This document shows positions 33,135 to 43,185 of a DNA stretch of 43,751 nucleotides, in pieces. The position numbers were made by a program, and so were the translations under genes. The number at the start of each line of letters is the position of its first letter. The stretch's first letter is position 1. Below the pieces are notes generated by a model. The model searched no databases. It was not told the DNA's origin and saw nothing but the letters and a program-made list of their open reading frames with translations. This DNA is from Nemertoderma westbladi (lineage: Eukaryota; Xenacoelomorpha; Nemertodermatida; Nemertodermatidae), in NCBI GenBank assembly GCA_032718475.1, contig JAUCBJ010007506.1:1-43751 (forward strand). The letters are read 5' to 3'.

Positions 33135-34971
33135 TTAGTCTTTCTTGCGCGGACGGCGTTTACGCAGTTTTTTAAAGCTAGCAAGAGTCCTTTTCTCTTT
33201 GGGGCGAGCCACTTTAAGAGGAGGGCTATAACTCCTGGGTGAAGGGTGCAATATGATTGCATCAGAAGGCATGGGATTGCGATCGGTATATCCGCCGGTC
33301 GAAGTACCGGGTTGATTGACATCAACGTCTGGGGAGAGGGGTCTAACGGCTTTGAGAGCTCGTTTCAAGACAGCCGCTCTTACGGGTCCTTTACGAGTGG
33401 TCTGAACGAGGGCCGTGGGTGGACCATAGGCAGTTAGAAACTTCCTTGGTTTAATGGTTCTTTCCAACTCGCGTTCGCGGGCTCTGTACTCGTAAGGCCG
33501 TCGATATACTTCTTGTAACTCGGGGTGTGAGTTGACAAATAAGTCTCCATAGGCCGGATCTTGACGGATAAAGTTTATTAAGTTATACGAATTGATGTCA
33601 CTCGGATTAATGCTCCTGAGGAATTTGCGTACATATTTGGTTGAAATACATTCTCCAACGCGCTTCAATAGTTCATAACTTGATAGGCGCAATTTCTGCT
33701 CGACGGAGGCAAACAAATAAGGATGGAACGCATAAACTCCTTCGTAAGCGCGTCCAGGATAATAGCGATGGCGTGAATCACAATGTAAATCAGCGTTCGC
33801 TTCCCAAGCTCTGATATAACATAGTACAATCATTTCATCTACGCTCTCTAAATCATGGTTAAAGGGACAATCAAAGCTGGCGTGTCCTTTTAATTGACAA
33901 TGATGGCATTGAGTCATAAATTGGGGGCAGACAGCAAAAATGTGCAAATTATTAAGCCGACAATATGCACAATAGATTTCCATCGACGGTTGCTCGTGGA
34001 AATAGGAACAAAGATCGTTGGTGTCCATAGACGTAATATGGTCTCTCGATGCGCACAGCCGACAACGTTGTCTAGAAACATAATTGGCATGGCGATAATC
34101 ATACGCAGTAAGACACTGGGGACCTTGATACCATTCCAATATGTAGTCGCTATCGCTACTCCGAGACGTGGGGGGCTGAATCTCTTCAGATTCTAAACAT
34201 ATGGGTTCGTCTTCCCCTTGTATAGTTGAGGTAGGCGTGGCTGTCTCCTCAAGTGGACCTACCGTCTGAATTTCCACGACAGAATAACCGGTGGGGATCC
34301 GAGGTCTTTGGATAACCGAGGAGTGCAGGTTTATTACACAAATGTCTCTGAAAATAGCGAATCCAGCGCTATCTAACTTCTCCGCAGCCGAGTCTCTTAA
34401 GCTGAGCTTGGTCAAAGCGCGGTCTTTGAATTGGCTATCCACGTTGCGAAACGGGGTTAAAAACCGTCGGAAACATTCAAAGCGGATGAATTTATTATGT
34501 TCATCTAGCTTAGCGAGTTTGGTCCCAAGGATTAATGGATGGGCGCGTATAGTGCGACTGCACACATCGGCTAGCCAACCGGAAAGTGCGGTGTTTTCGA
34601 AGATCGTGTAGATAGCTAAGGAGGGACGGAGTGGAACACTCATGAAGCTATACACGGCGCCAGGTGCGGTCAACGGTCCGTCAAAGTATAATCGAGAATA
34701 ATGGTCTCCGTATACTTGTTGATAGTTGATGGGATTTCCGACCTTGAAATTCCACCCGTATTCCATTACGATTCGTATAGCGAGCGGTGAATTTTCTATA
34801 GTCCGATTCACACGTAAGTTGTTCCTGGGACATCGGCGGTTCGATATAACGACCATCGTCCTCCGTAATAGTCGGATCGGCTTCACCGCGTATCAAGCTA
34901 TCCACAAACGCTTGTAAAGGTAGAGTATATCGCTCTCTAATATCAAGGTCATCTTCTATCAATTCCGTCAT
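33135..34971 (-). CDS. Gag-like retroelement protein with CCHC zinc knuckle, frameshifted at the N-terminus
   Basis: Two overlapping frames on the minus strand make one gag-like protein of about 600 residues. The first starts at the ATG at 34971 (MTELIEDDLD) and stays open to 34681. The second is open from 34886 to the stop at 33135 and carries the main body. The shift (+1) probably falls around 34815, within 200 bp of overlap. It is either a mutation or a programmed shift; I see no classic slippery site. At 33908-33867 there is a retroviral-type knuckle (CHHCQLKGHASFDC, CX2CX4HX4C), preceded by further Cys pairs (CRLC, CAYC). The C-terminus is strongly basic (KKLRKRRPRKKD). These fit a nucleocapsid-type gag. 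No protease or RT follows it. On the same strand it lies 1.6 kb downstream of a BEL/Pao pol ORF, the reverse of normal gag-pol order. I do not recognise the N-terminal half. Confidence 0.65.
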
Positions 34972-35787
34972 ATCTGCTATCTGAGTTTATTAATCTCAAT
35001 ATGAGTTAATATTTTAGGCAAGCGGGCGTCGCTGCCTACTAGGCTTTGCCCCCGGACAGTGGGTTTCTCAGCGCCGATGTACCGCTGTCGCAGTGTTTAC
35101 GCCAACATGTAGCAACAGCACGACAACGATAACCGGCACAAGTCCCACCACTGTCCGTCCCAAAGGCTTGAATCCACTTGAGGTTATCTCGGTAGAGTTA
35201 GGGCTATTTTACAATTGCGATTAGCTACTGTAAACACACTTTAGTAGTAACATTCACCTATAAACGCACAAATTCCATACAATCATTACTTACTGCACAC
35301 ATGCATGCCATTTGTCCGTTAGTCAGTGTCTTCCAGAATGTCATGTTATTACTATGTATCCTTGGATACTAATAGTGCGCTATGTATACTCTTATGCTAC
35401 GCAATGGGGCAAGCTTTTTATTGTTCCTTTAACTTGCTTCTAATTCTAGCGTGGGTGTTGCCATGGTGACATTATGGAAAACTAGCGGTAGAATTAGGGC
35501 AATTCTCATGTATACAGATCTGGGATGTTATTTAATAGTAATTCTTTAATTGTCAATCTTCTCTTTATGCCTGATTTTATAAATTTTATCGGCTATTGAC
35601 TATATATTGGAGATTCTCGCACTCTAGTACACTCAATATGAATCTCCGCTCCCATGATCTATTAATTACTGGAATTTTGGGAATGTTGTAAATTGCACAA
35701 AATGACAATTTATGAAATTCATTCGAATATGAATTTAAATTTATTCCCGTGAATTTTATTATTTGATGTTAAAATTGACACAATTTG

Positions 35788-36055
35788 ATTCCAGAGCAGG
35801 TCTGGGGACATAGGATCCTTAATTCTATGAAATTTGTCTTTTAAGAGTATCGGTAAGTGCTACGATATCTTAATCGACTAGAATTGTTAACGGATCTGAA
35901 TTTTACAGATTTTAATAAATATTAAATTAATATTTAGGATGGGCACCGATTTATTCCAGAACTTGTCTGGGGACGTTAACCACTGATTCTAGAATTTGTC
36001 TTTCAAGTATATCGGTGGGTGCCACGATATCTTAATTGACTAGAATTACAGATGG
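35788..36055. repeat. Two-copy 165-bp diverged tandem repeat
   Basis: ATTCCAGAGCAGGTCTGGGG at 35788 and ATTCCAGAACTTGTCTGGGG at 35953 each begin a unit that runs to CGATATCTTAATYGACTAGA. The period is 165 bp and the copies are moderately diverged. Confidence 0.75.
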
Positions 36056-36119
36056 TCAAAAGTTTAACAGATTTATTTGCGATTTACGCTACTGTTAGAG
36101 GGACATCACGCTACTATAT

Positions 36120-36265
36120 GTATTATTTGTTATAAGGTAGAAGAGCAATATCGCACGAAGCAATGTCAGTGTGAAGAGGCAAGTCGTTTCCAAGGTCTAC
36201 CCAGAGCTTGGTTTAGCCGAGACACGAGGATCTGAACTTTGCATTCCTAATACTCTGCCTACCAA
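36120..36265 (-). mobile_element. Possible tRNA-derived SINE remnant
   Basis: Read on the minus strand, GGTAGGCAGAGTATTAGG, then AAGTTCAGATCC, then ACCTTGGAAACGACTTGCC resemble a decayed SINE with A/B boxes and a CTTGG-type body. Weak; the assignment is from general resemblance. Confidence 0.35.
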
Positions 36266-36591
36266 TAATACTTAAATATAGTAGTGGCTTTATTGTACTT
36301 TAAGAAGTACTGACATGTCATCTTACTATAGTCTCGCATTTATAATATAATACGGACAGTAAGGAAAGAGAAAAATAATTATTTCTTGCCGTCGCACTAA
36401 ATATATTATAAGTAATTAAATACGTAATAAACACTAATATATTGCACTAATTTACTAAATATTCTAAAAATAACCTTTTACTAAATAAAATTAAATAAAA
36501 ACGATTATAATAACGTACATAATAACATTTACATATAAAAATGTAATAAAAACAGATAAAATAACATAGACATACACCCACTCCAGACGTA

Positions 36592-39500
36592 CTACGTTGA
36601 AGAGCCCCTAGATGTTTGAGGTATTAGGGAGGTGGTCGTGGGAAGAGTGTCTTGTCTTCCATAGTTTCCGGAGAGTTCCCTGTCTCTTTCCAGCAAACAT
36701 AAGCGACCAACTGGGCGATTGAGTTGTTGCGTCTCAAAGATTATCCCGGGTTTCTTGAAGTTACGCCGCATTACGACGAGTTCTACTGAGCGCACTAGAC
36801 CATCCTCCGAGATATGCGTCTCGATGATACGACCGATCTGCCACCGTCTACGTGGGAGGTCCGGATCTACAATAAGGACCATGTCTCCGGCGCTGACATT
36901 TTCCTGCTGCGCAAACCACTTAGTTCGAAGTTGTAGCGTGGGCAGATAATGTTTCTCAAAATGGTCAGCGAAACGACGGGATAGCAACTGCATAAGCTGC
37001 CAAGTTCGACGACAGTATTCATCTCCATCGGCAATCTCGGATTGTGGGAGCATGGCTACAGGTTTCTTAAGTAGGAAGTGCGCGGGTGTTAGCGCTTCCA
37101 GGGAGTCGATACTCGATGAGACTGGCATAAGCGGTCTCTCGTTAAGATAGGCAGCGATTTCTTCCATTAACGTCCGTAGAAGTTCGTCGGTGAGATATGC
37201 GCGGCACGGCACTATAAAGTGAAATGCGGTCTTGACACTTCGAATTAATCTCTCCCAACTTCCTCCCCACCAAGGGGCATCGGCGGCGTTAAAGGTCCAG
37301 CTAGACGCCGTTATCCGTAGCTGGTCATCCACCTGTCTTTGATTCCAGTCCTTTACGTAAGCCTGAATTTCGTTGTTGGCACCAATGAAGTTCGTTCCCT
37401 TATCGGATCTCATCGTATTGCTAGTGCCGAAACGAGCGATCTGTCGTCGTAAACATAAGACGAAGCTGTTAGTAGATAGATCGTTCACCATATCGAGATG
37501 GATAGCTCTACAAGTCATGCAGACAAAGATTACACACCATCTTTTGATTATAGTTCTAGCACGATATACTTCAATAGGGCCAAATAAATCCACACCAGTA
37601 TTAGTAAAGGGTGGTTCATAAAAGCTTACTCGTTCCCTAGGTAATTCTGCCTCTCGCTGTGTTAAAGGCCTACTGAATACTTTCCTACAAGGTATGCAGT
37701 TCCTAAGAACTTGATTCAGAGCTCTACGTGGTTTATGAAAATAATAGCGGGTTCGAATTTCGCTAAGAACTCGTTCTCTACCAGCATGATACAGTTTACT
37801 GTGAACATCTACAATCATCTTGATTTGTACTTCAAGATTACTAATGAGTATAGGGAATTTAGTATCAAAAGATAATGGAGCGTTGGTAAGTCTTCCTCCA
37901 ACGCGTATTAACCCATCTATCATTGTGCTAGAGAAGCGATCCCTTAAGCGCATCTGCGGATTTCTTAACAACAGAAAATACTTATCGGGATCCTCATAGC
38001 ATTGCAAGAGTCTCAGTATCTGCTTATTAGTTTCTTCATGCTCCTGGTAGCTGATCTTCTCTTTTAGAAACCGGTCTGATATCTTGTACTTAGGTAGATC
38101 TTTAATAACATGAACTTGCGCAGATGTTACCGGAGCAGGATCACTAGTGGTCTTCTTCCTGGAGTAATGATGGTAAAAACATCTCTTTAAGTATGTGATA
38201 GCTTTACAGAGACGATTCCAGGAACTGTAATGATGCAATGCTCTCTGCAGCAGGGGTGAGATTCCTTGCGAGACGTCTGGTATCTCAGATTTCCAATCTC
38301 TGTCTCTAATTTCCACAACAGATTTGTTTGTGGCGAGGGATTGTGGATCCGAAGTATCGTTCTCGGCAGTATGTAATACAGATAGGTCGATTGTCGGTTT
38401 AAATAACTTCGATTTACTTGTCCGAATTTTGGGTTTGACTTTCTCCGCTCCCTTGGCTTGTCTAATCTCAGCCGTAGTAAGGTGAGGAGGCCATTCATCC
38501 TCTTCCTCGCTCAAGAAGCCGGGTCCACCCAACCAGTCAGGGGTATCTATCAGTTCCTGTGGAGTTGCTCCTCTGGAGGCGATGTCAGCTGGGTTAATCG
38601 TACCGGGGCAATGTCTCCATTGATCTATCGTTGTGCGACTAAGAATAATGGCTACTCTGTTAGTAACAAAGACGCTGAACTGACAGACTTCATTCGTTAT
38701 ATATTCCAATACAAGTAAAGCGTCGGTCCAATAAACAGTTTTCTCCAGTGGATAATCGATCTGTTCTGTTACATTCCGTCCGATAGCTGTAGCGTATAAT
38801 GCTGCTTTTAACTCCGCCCGAGGAACCTTAAGCTTGTTGTTAATCAATGCCTTAGAGGTAACCAAGGCAACTTTGATTCCATCCGGAGTTTCGACTCGCA
38901 GATATGCTACTATACCGATCCCCATATCGCTGGCATCTCCAAATACATGAAGTTGATAGGAATACGTAGGGAGAACATGACCAAAATATGAACGGGAAAT
39001 TATAAAGTTCTCGATGGCAGGTAGCGAATCCTCCCATTTCATCCATTTCTTTAATAGTTCTCCCTTGAGTGGATCGTCCCACGAGTGGTTTTCCAGCCAC
39101 ATTTGTTGTACTAAACTCCGAGCAATCAATATAACTGGGCTAATAAATCCCAAGGGATCGAAATAAGTGCTCAGAATACTTAAACAAATCCGTTTGGTCC
39201 GAACTGGATTATCTCGCTGTTTTAACTGAAAAAACAGGATATCTCTTTCTGTGTCCCACTTCAAGCCAAGCGTCTTGGTTTCCGGAAGATCGTCATGTAT
39301 TAAGTCGAGATCTTTTGATCCCCGGTCTTCTACAGATATTGCTTCCAGAAACTCACGGGAGTTGCTGGTGAACTTCGTCAATCGAAATCCACCTCTTTTC
39401 AAACACTCAACCGTTCCTTTCGCGACATCAATGGCTTCCTTTACTGATGGAAGGGACTTTAAATTGTCGTCCATGTATATGTCTCGTTTGATGTTATCTA

Positions 39501-39870
39501 TCACCTCTTTGGAGAAGGCATCCCGGTTGTCATCCGCAGTGGTACGGACCACTGAGCAGGCGTTTGAAGGGCTTGATATAATCCCAAAAGCCTGGATGGT
39601 CATCCAGTACTCTACCGGTTTCTGGTTGAGATCTCCTTCAGGCCACCACAGGAATCTTAGGCTGTCTCTATCCCGATCCAACGCCTTGACTTGTAGGAAC
39701 ATTCCTTCTATATCGGAGGCGAACGCGATGGAATATTGTCTTAATCTCAACAGTATCCCCAACAAAGATTGGAGCAAGTTAGGTCCTGGTAAGTAGTATA
39801 CAATGCTATGACACTGGATAATGGTCACCCGTAGCCCATCATTACCGTCCATTTCTGGTACTCTGTCCAA
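36592..39870 (-). CDS. pol: BEL/Pao retrotransposon pol: RT, RNase H, integrase (5'-truncated)
   Basis: An uninterrupted ORF of 1092 residues. RT palm: DIEGMF (near 53), WMTIQAFGIISSPSNA, and the catalytic YMDD at 132-135. RNase H: FGDAS (310), VPRAEL (349), VYWTDA (379), NPADIASRG (426). Integrase: zinc motif H690/H695/C725/C728, and catalytic D761 (GVDLFGPI), D823 (RSDKGTNF) and E873 (GGSWERL). A C-terminal DUF5641-type tail follows (TKWF, GDMVLI, RRRWQIGRI). The RT-RNase H-integrase order plus DUF5641 is diagnostic of BEL/Pao. Everything before LPGPNLLQSLLG is missing: no protease and no RT fingers. The first in-frame ATG is at 39852; the leading ~25 residues do not look like BEL/Pao. The intact length implies a young insertion. 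No flanking LTR pair was found. Confidence 0.93.
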   Translation of the reverse strand: MDRVPEMDGNDGLRVTIIQCHSIVYYLPGPNLLQSLLGILLRLRQYSIAFASDIEGMFLQVKALDRDRDSLRFLWWPEGDLNQKPVEYWMTIQAFGIISSPSNACSVVRTTADDNRDAFSKEVIDNIKRDIYMDDNLKSLPSVKEAIDVAKGTVECLKRGGFRLTKFTSNSREFLEAISVEDRGSKDLDLIHDDLPETKTLGLKWDTERDILFFQLKQRDNPVRTKRICLSILSTYFDPLGFISPVILIARSLVQQMWLENHSWDDPLKGELLKKWMKWEDSLPAIENFIISRSYFGHVLPTYSYQLHVFGDASDMGIGIVAYLRVETPDGIKVALVTSKALINNKLKVPRAELKAALYATAIGRNVTEQIDYPLEKTVYWTDALLVLEYITNEVCQFSVFVTNRVAIILSRTTIDQWRHCPGTINPADIASRGATPQELIDTPDWLGGPGFLSEEEDEWPPHLTTAEIRQAKGAEKVKPKIRTSKSKLFKPTIDLSVLHTAENDTSDPQSLATNKSVVEIRDRDWKSEIPDVSQGISPLLQRALHHYSSWNRLCKAITYLKRCFYHHYSRKKTTSDPAPVTSAQVHVIKDLPKYKISDRFLKEKISYQEHEETNKQILRLLQCYEDPDKYFLLLRNPQMRLRDRFSSTMIDGLIRVGGRLTNAPLSFDTKFPILISNLEVQIKMIVDVHSKLYHAGRERVLSEIRTRYYFHKPRRALNQVLRNCIPCRKVFSRPLTQREAELPRERVSFYEPPFTNTGVDLFGPIEVYRARTIIKRWCVIFVCMTCRAIHLDMVNDLSTNSFVLCLRRQIARFGTSNTMRSDKGTNFIGANNEIQAYVKDWNQRQVDDQLRITASSWTFNAADAPWWGGSWERLIRSVKTAFHFIVPCRAYLTDELLRTLMEEIAAYLNERPLMPVSSSIDSLEALTPAHFLLKKPVAMLPQSEIADGDEYCRRTWQLMQLLSRRFADHFEKHYLPTLQLRTKWFAQQENVSAGDMVLIVDPDLPRRRWQIGRIIETHISEDGLVRSVELVVMRRNFKKPGIIFETQQLNRPVGRLCLLERDRELSGNYGRQDTLPTTTSLIPQTSRGSST

Positions 39871-40020
39871 TCAGAAGCCACTATTTCAACCTTTAGCGGT
39901 GGTCGTTATTATTTCATCCAATCAGATGTCAGCATTTAATCCGTAACCATGGCAACTTCTCAAGTTCCCGCTTATTCCGCTAGAGGCGTTATTAGTCACC
40001 CAACGCTACTCATCCGTCCA
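39871..40020. other. CCAAT-motif cluster upstream of pol
   Basis: Three TCCAATCA words occur here and at the edges (about 39868, 39915, 40017), within degenerate similar context. It could be promoter DNA for either side, or a decayed part of the tandem repeat that follows. Confidence 0.35.
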
Positions 40021-40275
40021 ATCATAAGCCTTTATTTTACAAGTGTTTGGATGTCTACAGGTAACTTCTACTATTTTTCAAATCGCAATTTTTCAGCAAC
40101 CAGTATTTTTCATATTTACCAACCTTTATTTTACAGACGCTAGAGGTGTCTACAGGTAACTTCTACTATTTTTCAAATCGCAATTTTTCAGCAACCAGTA
40201 TTTTTCATATTCACCAACCTTTATCTTACAGACGCTAGAGGTGTCTACAGGTAACTTCTACTATTTTTCACCAGT
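40021..40275. repeat. 95-bp tandem repeat, about 2.5 copies
   Basis: Units starting GTCTACAGGTAACTTCTACT begin at 40053, 40148 and 40243 (period 95). The first two full units are almost identical; the third is cut short. It lies between the pol ORF and the 348-residue ORF. Confidence 0.9.
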
Positions 40276-40748
40276 AACTAAATTTAATTTTGCAATTTTT
40301 CAGATAACAAAATATTCAACAGGGTTCGAACTCGGGACCATTATAACTCCCCACATTCCTCCACTCACTCCCCCATCCAACCTCGAGAGAAAAAGGCGAT
40401 AAATATCTGAGTTATACCATAGTCATTGAATTCTTCATCTTCATCACCGGTAGCAGATGTTTATAAATAGTTTCTAGTTCCTTATCATAATTACTATAGC
40501 GTAGAATACATTAATTCGACTATTAATAATAATCAATTTCTTTTATCGATGTAACTGATCGATCAACTAAGTTGAATATAAGTTAGAATGATAGGGCTAG
40601 CATTGATTACGTTGCATCTGTTACATGTTACTGCTATTTCACTCTCTAACTCACGCTAATGTAATAAATTTATCTGTACACGTTGCATCTGTTACACGAA
40701 GCTACTATATTCCTCACTGTAAGTCACTCTGCTGTATTAAACCAACCA
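40276..40748. other. Upstream region of the 348-residue ORF
   Basis: AT-rich and no ORF. A short direct repeat CGTTGCATCTGTTACAYG occurs at about 40610 and 40680. Confidence 0.4.
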
Positions 40749-40754
40749 TATAAA
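40749..40754 (+). promoter_or_regulatory. TATA box candidate for the 348-residue ORF
   Basis: TATAAA 73 bases before the ATG at 40822, which leaves room for a start site and a short leader of roughly 40 nt. By position and consensus only. Confidence 0.4.
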
Positions 40755-40821
40755 CCGAAGTTTTACAATCTAATAATCATTTATTTAGTTTTTATTTTTC
40801 AAAATAGTTTTCATTCTAATT

Positions 40822-41868
40822 ATGGATTTATTTAAAAAAACTTCAAGCAATACTTGGAAATTTACATTTAATAAATATACCTGTAGTATTGTTTATGGCA
40901 AGTACTTTATATTACTCTCATGCGATAGCAATGTAACAACATGCTTCTCTTACCTGGATACACTCTACCTTCTAGACGTCTTAGAAATATTATTCAACCA
41001 ACAAAAGGAATCACCAGTTTCAAGAGGTAATATTTATCCTAATATAGAATTTACAAGAGGAAAGTTAAATATTTCCACCTGTGTTATTACTGAAAACGTA
41101 TATATTCAGAAGCATGGCAAATGTCAAATTCTAAACAAATCACTCATTAATTTATTGCTTCAGAGTAAGACAGAAATATTAGAATTGTTATCACCACCAC
41201 TCGAAATAATAAATCAGTGTTATGTTGTTAATTTAACCAACCCATCTTTTGTTGGTTTTGTAAGCAAATATAAAGGAGCGACTTATATGGGACTATGGGA
41301 GATTTCAGCTAGATATTCTGATGCTATTGGTCTTAGGTATTATAATGGGTTTAACTTAACAGCATCGGAAGTAAATTCATTGTGGTATGAATGGAATTAT
41401 GAAATTAGTAACGAAGGTGTCTTTTCAGAGCTAGATACGGACGATAAAGTAGCTTTATCTGACCGACTTAAAGTAAAAATAAATGTACAAGAAAAAAAAG
41501 TAATTATTACAGACAAGGAAAGCAAATATTTACAGTTACATTACGATAAAGACATACCTCATATAGAGTTTCTCTACGATATGATGTTAAAGGTTTCATC
41601 AACTGATATAGCAGACGGTTTCGTGATTCTATATCCACCAACTTGGAAGTTTAAGGATAATAAGTCATTTCCAGAAGTAGTTTCATCCACATTTAATCCA
41701 AAGACATACATCGAAGAGACCTCGAGTGATAGAAAGCGCAGATCTACATCTCAAACATCTTCCATTCCCAACAATGATTCTATACCTACAAAGAAAATAA
41801 AAGTTACAAAAGCAAGTGAAGAGGTAGCAGATTACAATAAGGAACATATAAAAACAATATCAGATTGA
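40822..41868 (+). CDS. Unrecognised intact ORF, 348 residues, possible PC4-like repeats
   Basis: A complete single-exon ORF, AT-rich like its surroundings, with no stop or frameshift. I do not recognise the family. What can be seen: four segments (about residues 17-58, 76-118, 148-190, 216-258), each looking like several beta strands followed by a helix. The third reads KYKGATYMGLWEIS, then GFNLTASEVNSLW, which recalls the KxKGxxYVDIR...GISLTxxEWxxL pattern of PC4/p15-type ssDNA-binding coactivators. This is a weak visual match. The C-terminus (300-348) is polar and low-complexity, with two basic patches that could be nuclear signals (DRKRRS at 303-308, PTKKIKVTK at 322-330). A TATAAA precedes it and AATAAA follows at 42066. 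It may be a transposon or viral gene, or a lineage-specific host gene; a long AT-rich intronless ORF surviving intact suggests selection or recent arrival. Confidence 0.6.
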   Translation: MDLFKKTSSNTWKFTFNKYTCSIVYGKYFILLSCDSNVTTCFSYLDTLYLLDVLEILFNQQKESPVSRGNIYPNIEFTRGKLNISTCVITENVYIQKHGKCQILNKSLINLLLQSKTEILELLSPPLEIINQCYVVNLTNPSFVGFVSKYKGATYMGLWEISARYSDAIGLRYYNGFNLTASEVNSLWYEWNYEISNEGVFSELDTDDKVALSDRLKVKINVQEKKVIITDKESKYLQLHYDKDIPHIEFLYDMMLKVSSTDIADGFVILYPPTWKFKDNKSFPEVVSSTFNPKTYIEETSSDRKRRSTSQTSSIPNNDSIPTKKIKVTKASEEVADYNKEHIKTISD

Positions 41869-41905
41869 TTTATTATTAACTAGAGACTTTTCTTTTTCAG
41901 TTTCA

Positions 41906-42190
41906 CACTGACTTGTAAAGGTAACTTTTTATCACAAAGCGTGATTATTATAAAGTATTTGCATGTAAAGGTGACTTTATTGAGTAAATATTGGTGATAG
42001 TTTAATGTGAGCATGGGATTAGGTATAAAACATTCGCATGTAAATGCGTGAGTTTACACCACCATAATAAAACATTTGCATGTAAAACCTACTTTATCAA
42101 TGAAAATTAAAAACACATTATGTACATCTTGGTTTAGACTTGATTTTATTATAAAGAATTCAGTTGTAAAAGCAACTTTATTTATGATGT
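41906..42190. repeat. Array of five octamer/dyad motifs downstream of the ORF
   Basis: Units near 41912, 41957, 42032, 42074 and 42165 fit ATTTGCATGTAAAGGTGACT followed by TTA. They contain an ATTTGCAT octamer (exact in two, one mismatch in a third) and a small dyad (TAAAG...CTTTA or GTAAA...TTTAC). Spacing is irregular. AATAAA at 42066-42071 could be the poly(A) signal of the ORF. Confidence 0.6.
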
Positions 42191-42216
42191 TAGTTTCCCA
42201 ATGAAACTGTTATTTA

Positions 42217-42285
42217 TGATTGGTTGGTCTAAGTAGAAACTTGAAATATATATATAAAGAGCTCAACTGATTCATTCGAGCTCAT
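42217..42285 (+). promoter_or_regulatory. Promoter-like CCAAT/TATA arrangement without a gene
   Basis: ATTGGTTGG (inverse CCAAT, about 42218), TATATATATAAAG (about 42247-42260), then a GAGCTC...GAGCTC inverted pair (about 42261-42285). With the octamers upstream it looks like a small Pol II promoter, but no ORF longer than a few codons follows. Confidence 0.35.
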
Positions 42286-43137
42286 TCTGAAAATATTAAA
42301 TTAATTAAAGTTTAGATATTATATTTTATTTGTGTTGAGTAGCTTATGAATTTTTTTTGATTATATATATATATATATATGTATAACGAACCTTTTACGC
42401 CCATTGAATATGTAAAAACGGTTTACATATGCAGTGGCGATTTCGTTCCCAAATATATATTGACGTTCTGTACTCATTCGAAGATACTTTGTAAAGCGCA
42501 TGAAAATAATGAGTGTATACAGTAGCGTTTTCGTCAAGAAAAAATTCGTCAAAACTTACGATCTTTTAAAAAAACACAGTATGTTAGTTTTATACAGTAT
42601 AATTATGTAACAAAAATTGTTAAGTGTAGGTAAACTTTACTGACTTTCAAGTACTGTACAAGTAGAGTAGTTGTATTGAGTAGGATATCAGCCTACTGTA
42701 TATACAGTAGTGCAAAATTACTGTAGGCCTACTATACATTCCGATTATTCTGTGTTTCTGTTTATTTATTATTTAATTATTAATTCACAACCAAGTTTGA
42801 TATATTTTGTTTTATTAAAACCCTATATCACTATATAACCTGACAATTTCAAATGGGAAGGGGGGGGGGATATACGCAAGAAATATTTAACCTACTTCAA
42901 GGGAAAATCGATGCGCAAATACCACCAACCAGCAAGAATAAAATGGGAACTTACGATATAAACTCTCATGTCACTCAGTTTCCCCTTTCTTCACACATTT
43001 ATTCCCCTTGTAAGCTTAATCCGTGCTTTGTTAGCGTTAGGTAAACATGCGAACATTAAACATACAATTTCATTTCAGACGTTAATAAAATTATGTTTTG
43101 ACGACCAACAAGTTACATTACATACTGTAGTAGGCCT
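42286..43137. other. AT-rich non-coding, TA microsatellite
   Basis: (TA)n at 42362-42381 and a short G run at 42859-42868. No gene accepted. Confidence 0.4.
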
Positions 43138-43182
43138 ATGTAAAAAAACGATGATACGTAAACATTGATACGTAAACAATGA
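43138..43182. repeat. Short tandem repeat (ACAATGATACGTAA)n
   Basis: Three copies of a roughly 15-bp unit, TGATACGTAAACA and variants. Confidence 0.75.
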
Positions 43183-43185
43183 TAC

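Larger units (their letters stand above)
34972..36591. other. Spacer between pol and the gag-like ORF, possible LTR region
   Basis: No ORF. The part next to the gag start (about 35010-35170) is GC-richer than the rest. Positions 35788-36055 hold a two-copy tandem repeat. Around 36120-36265 is a possible tRNA-SINE remnant. If the element is a permuted circle, its single LTR should be here; I could not prove LTR ends or a primer-binding site by eye. Confidence 0.4.

Noticed and set aside
37373-39796. Several plus-strand open frames
   Set aside because: Antisense shadows of the BEL/Pao pol ORF.
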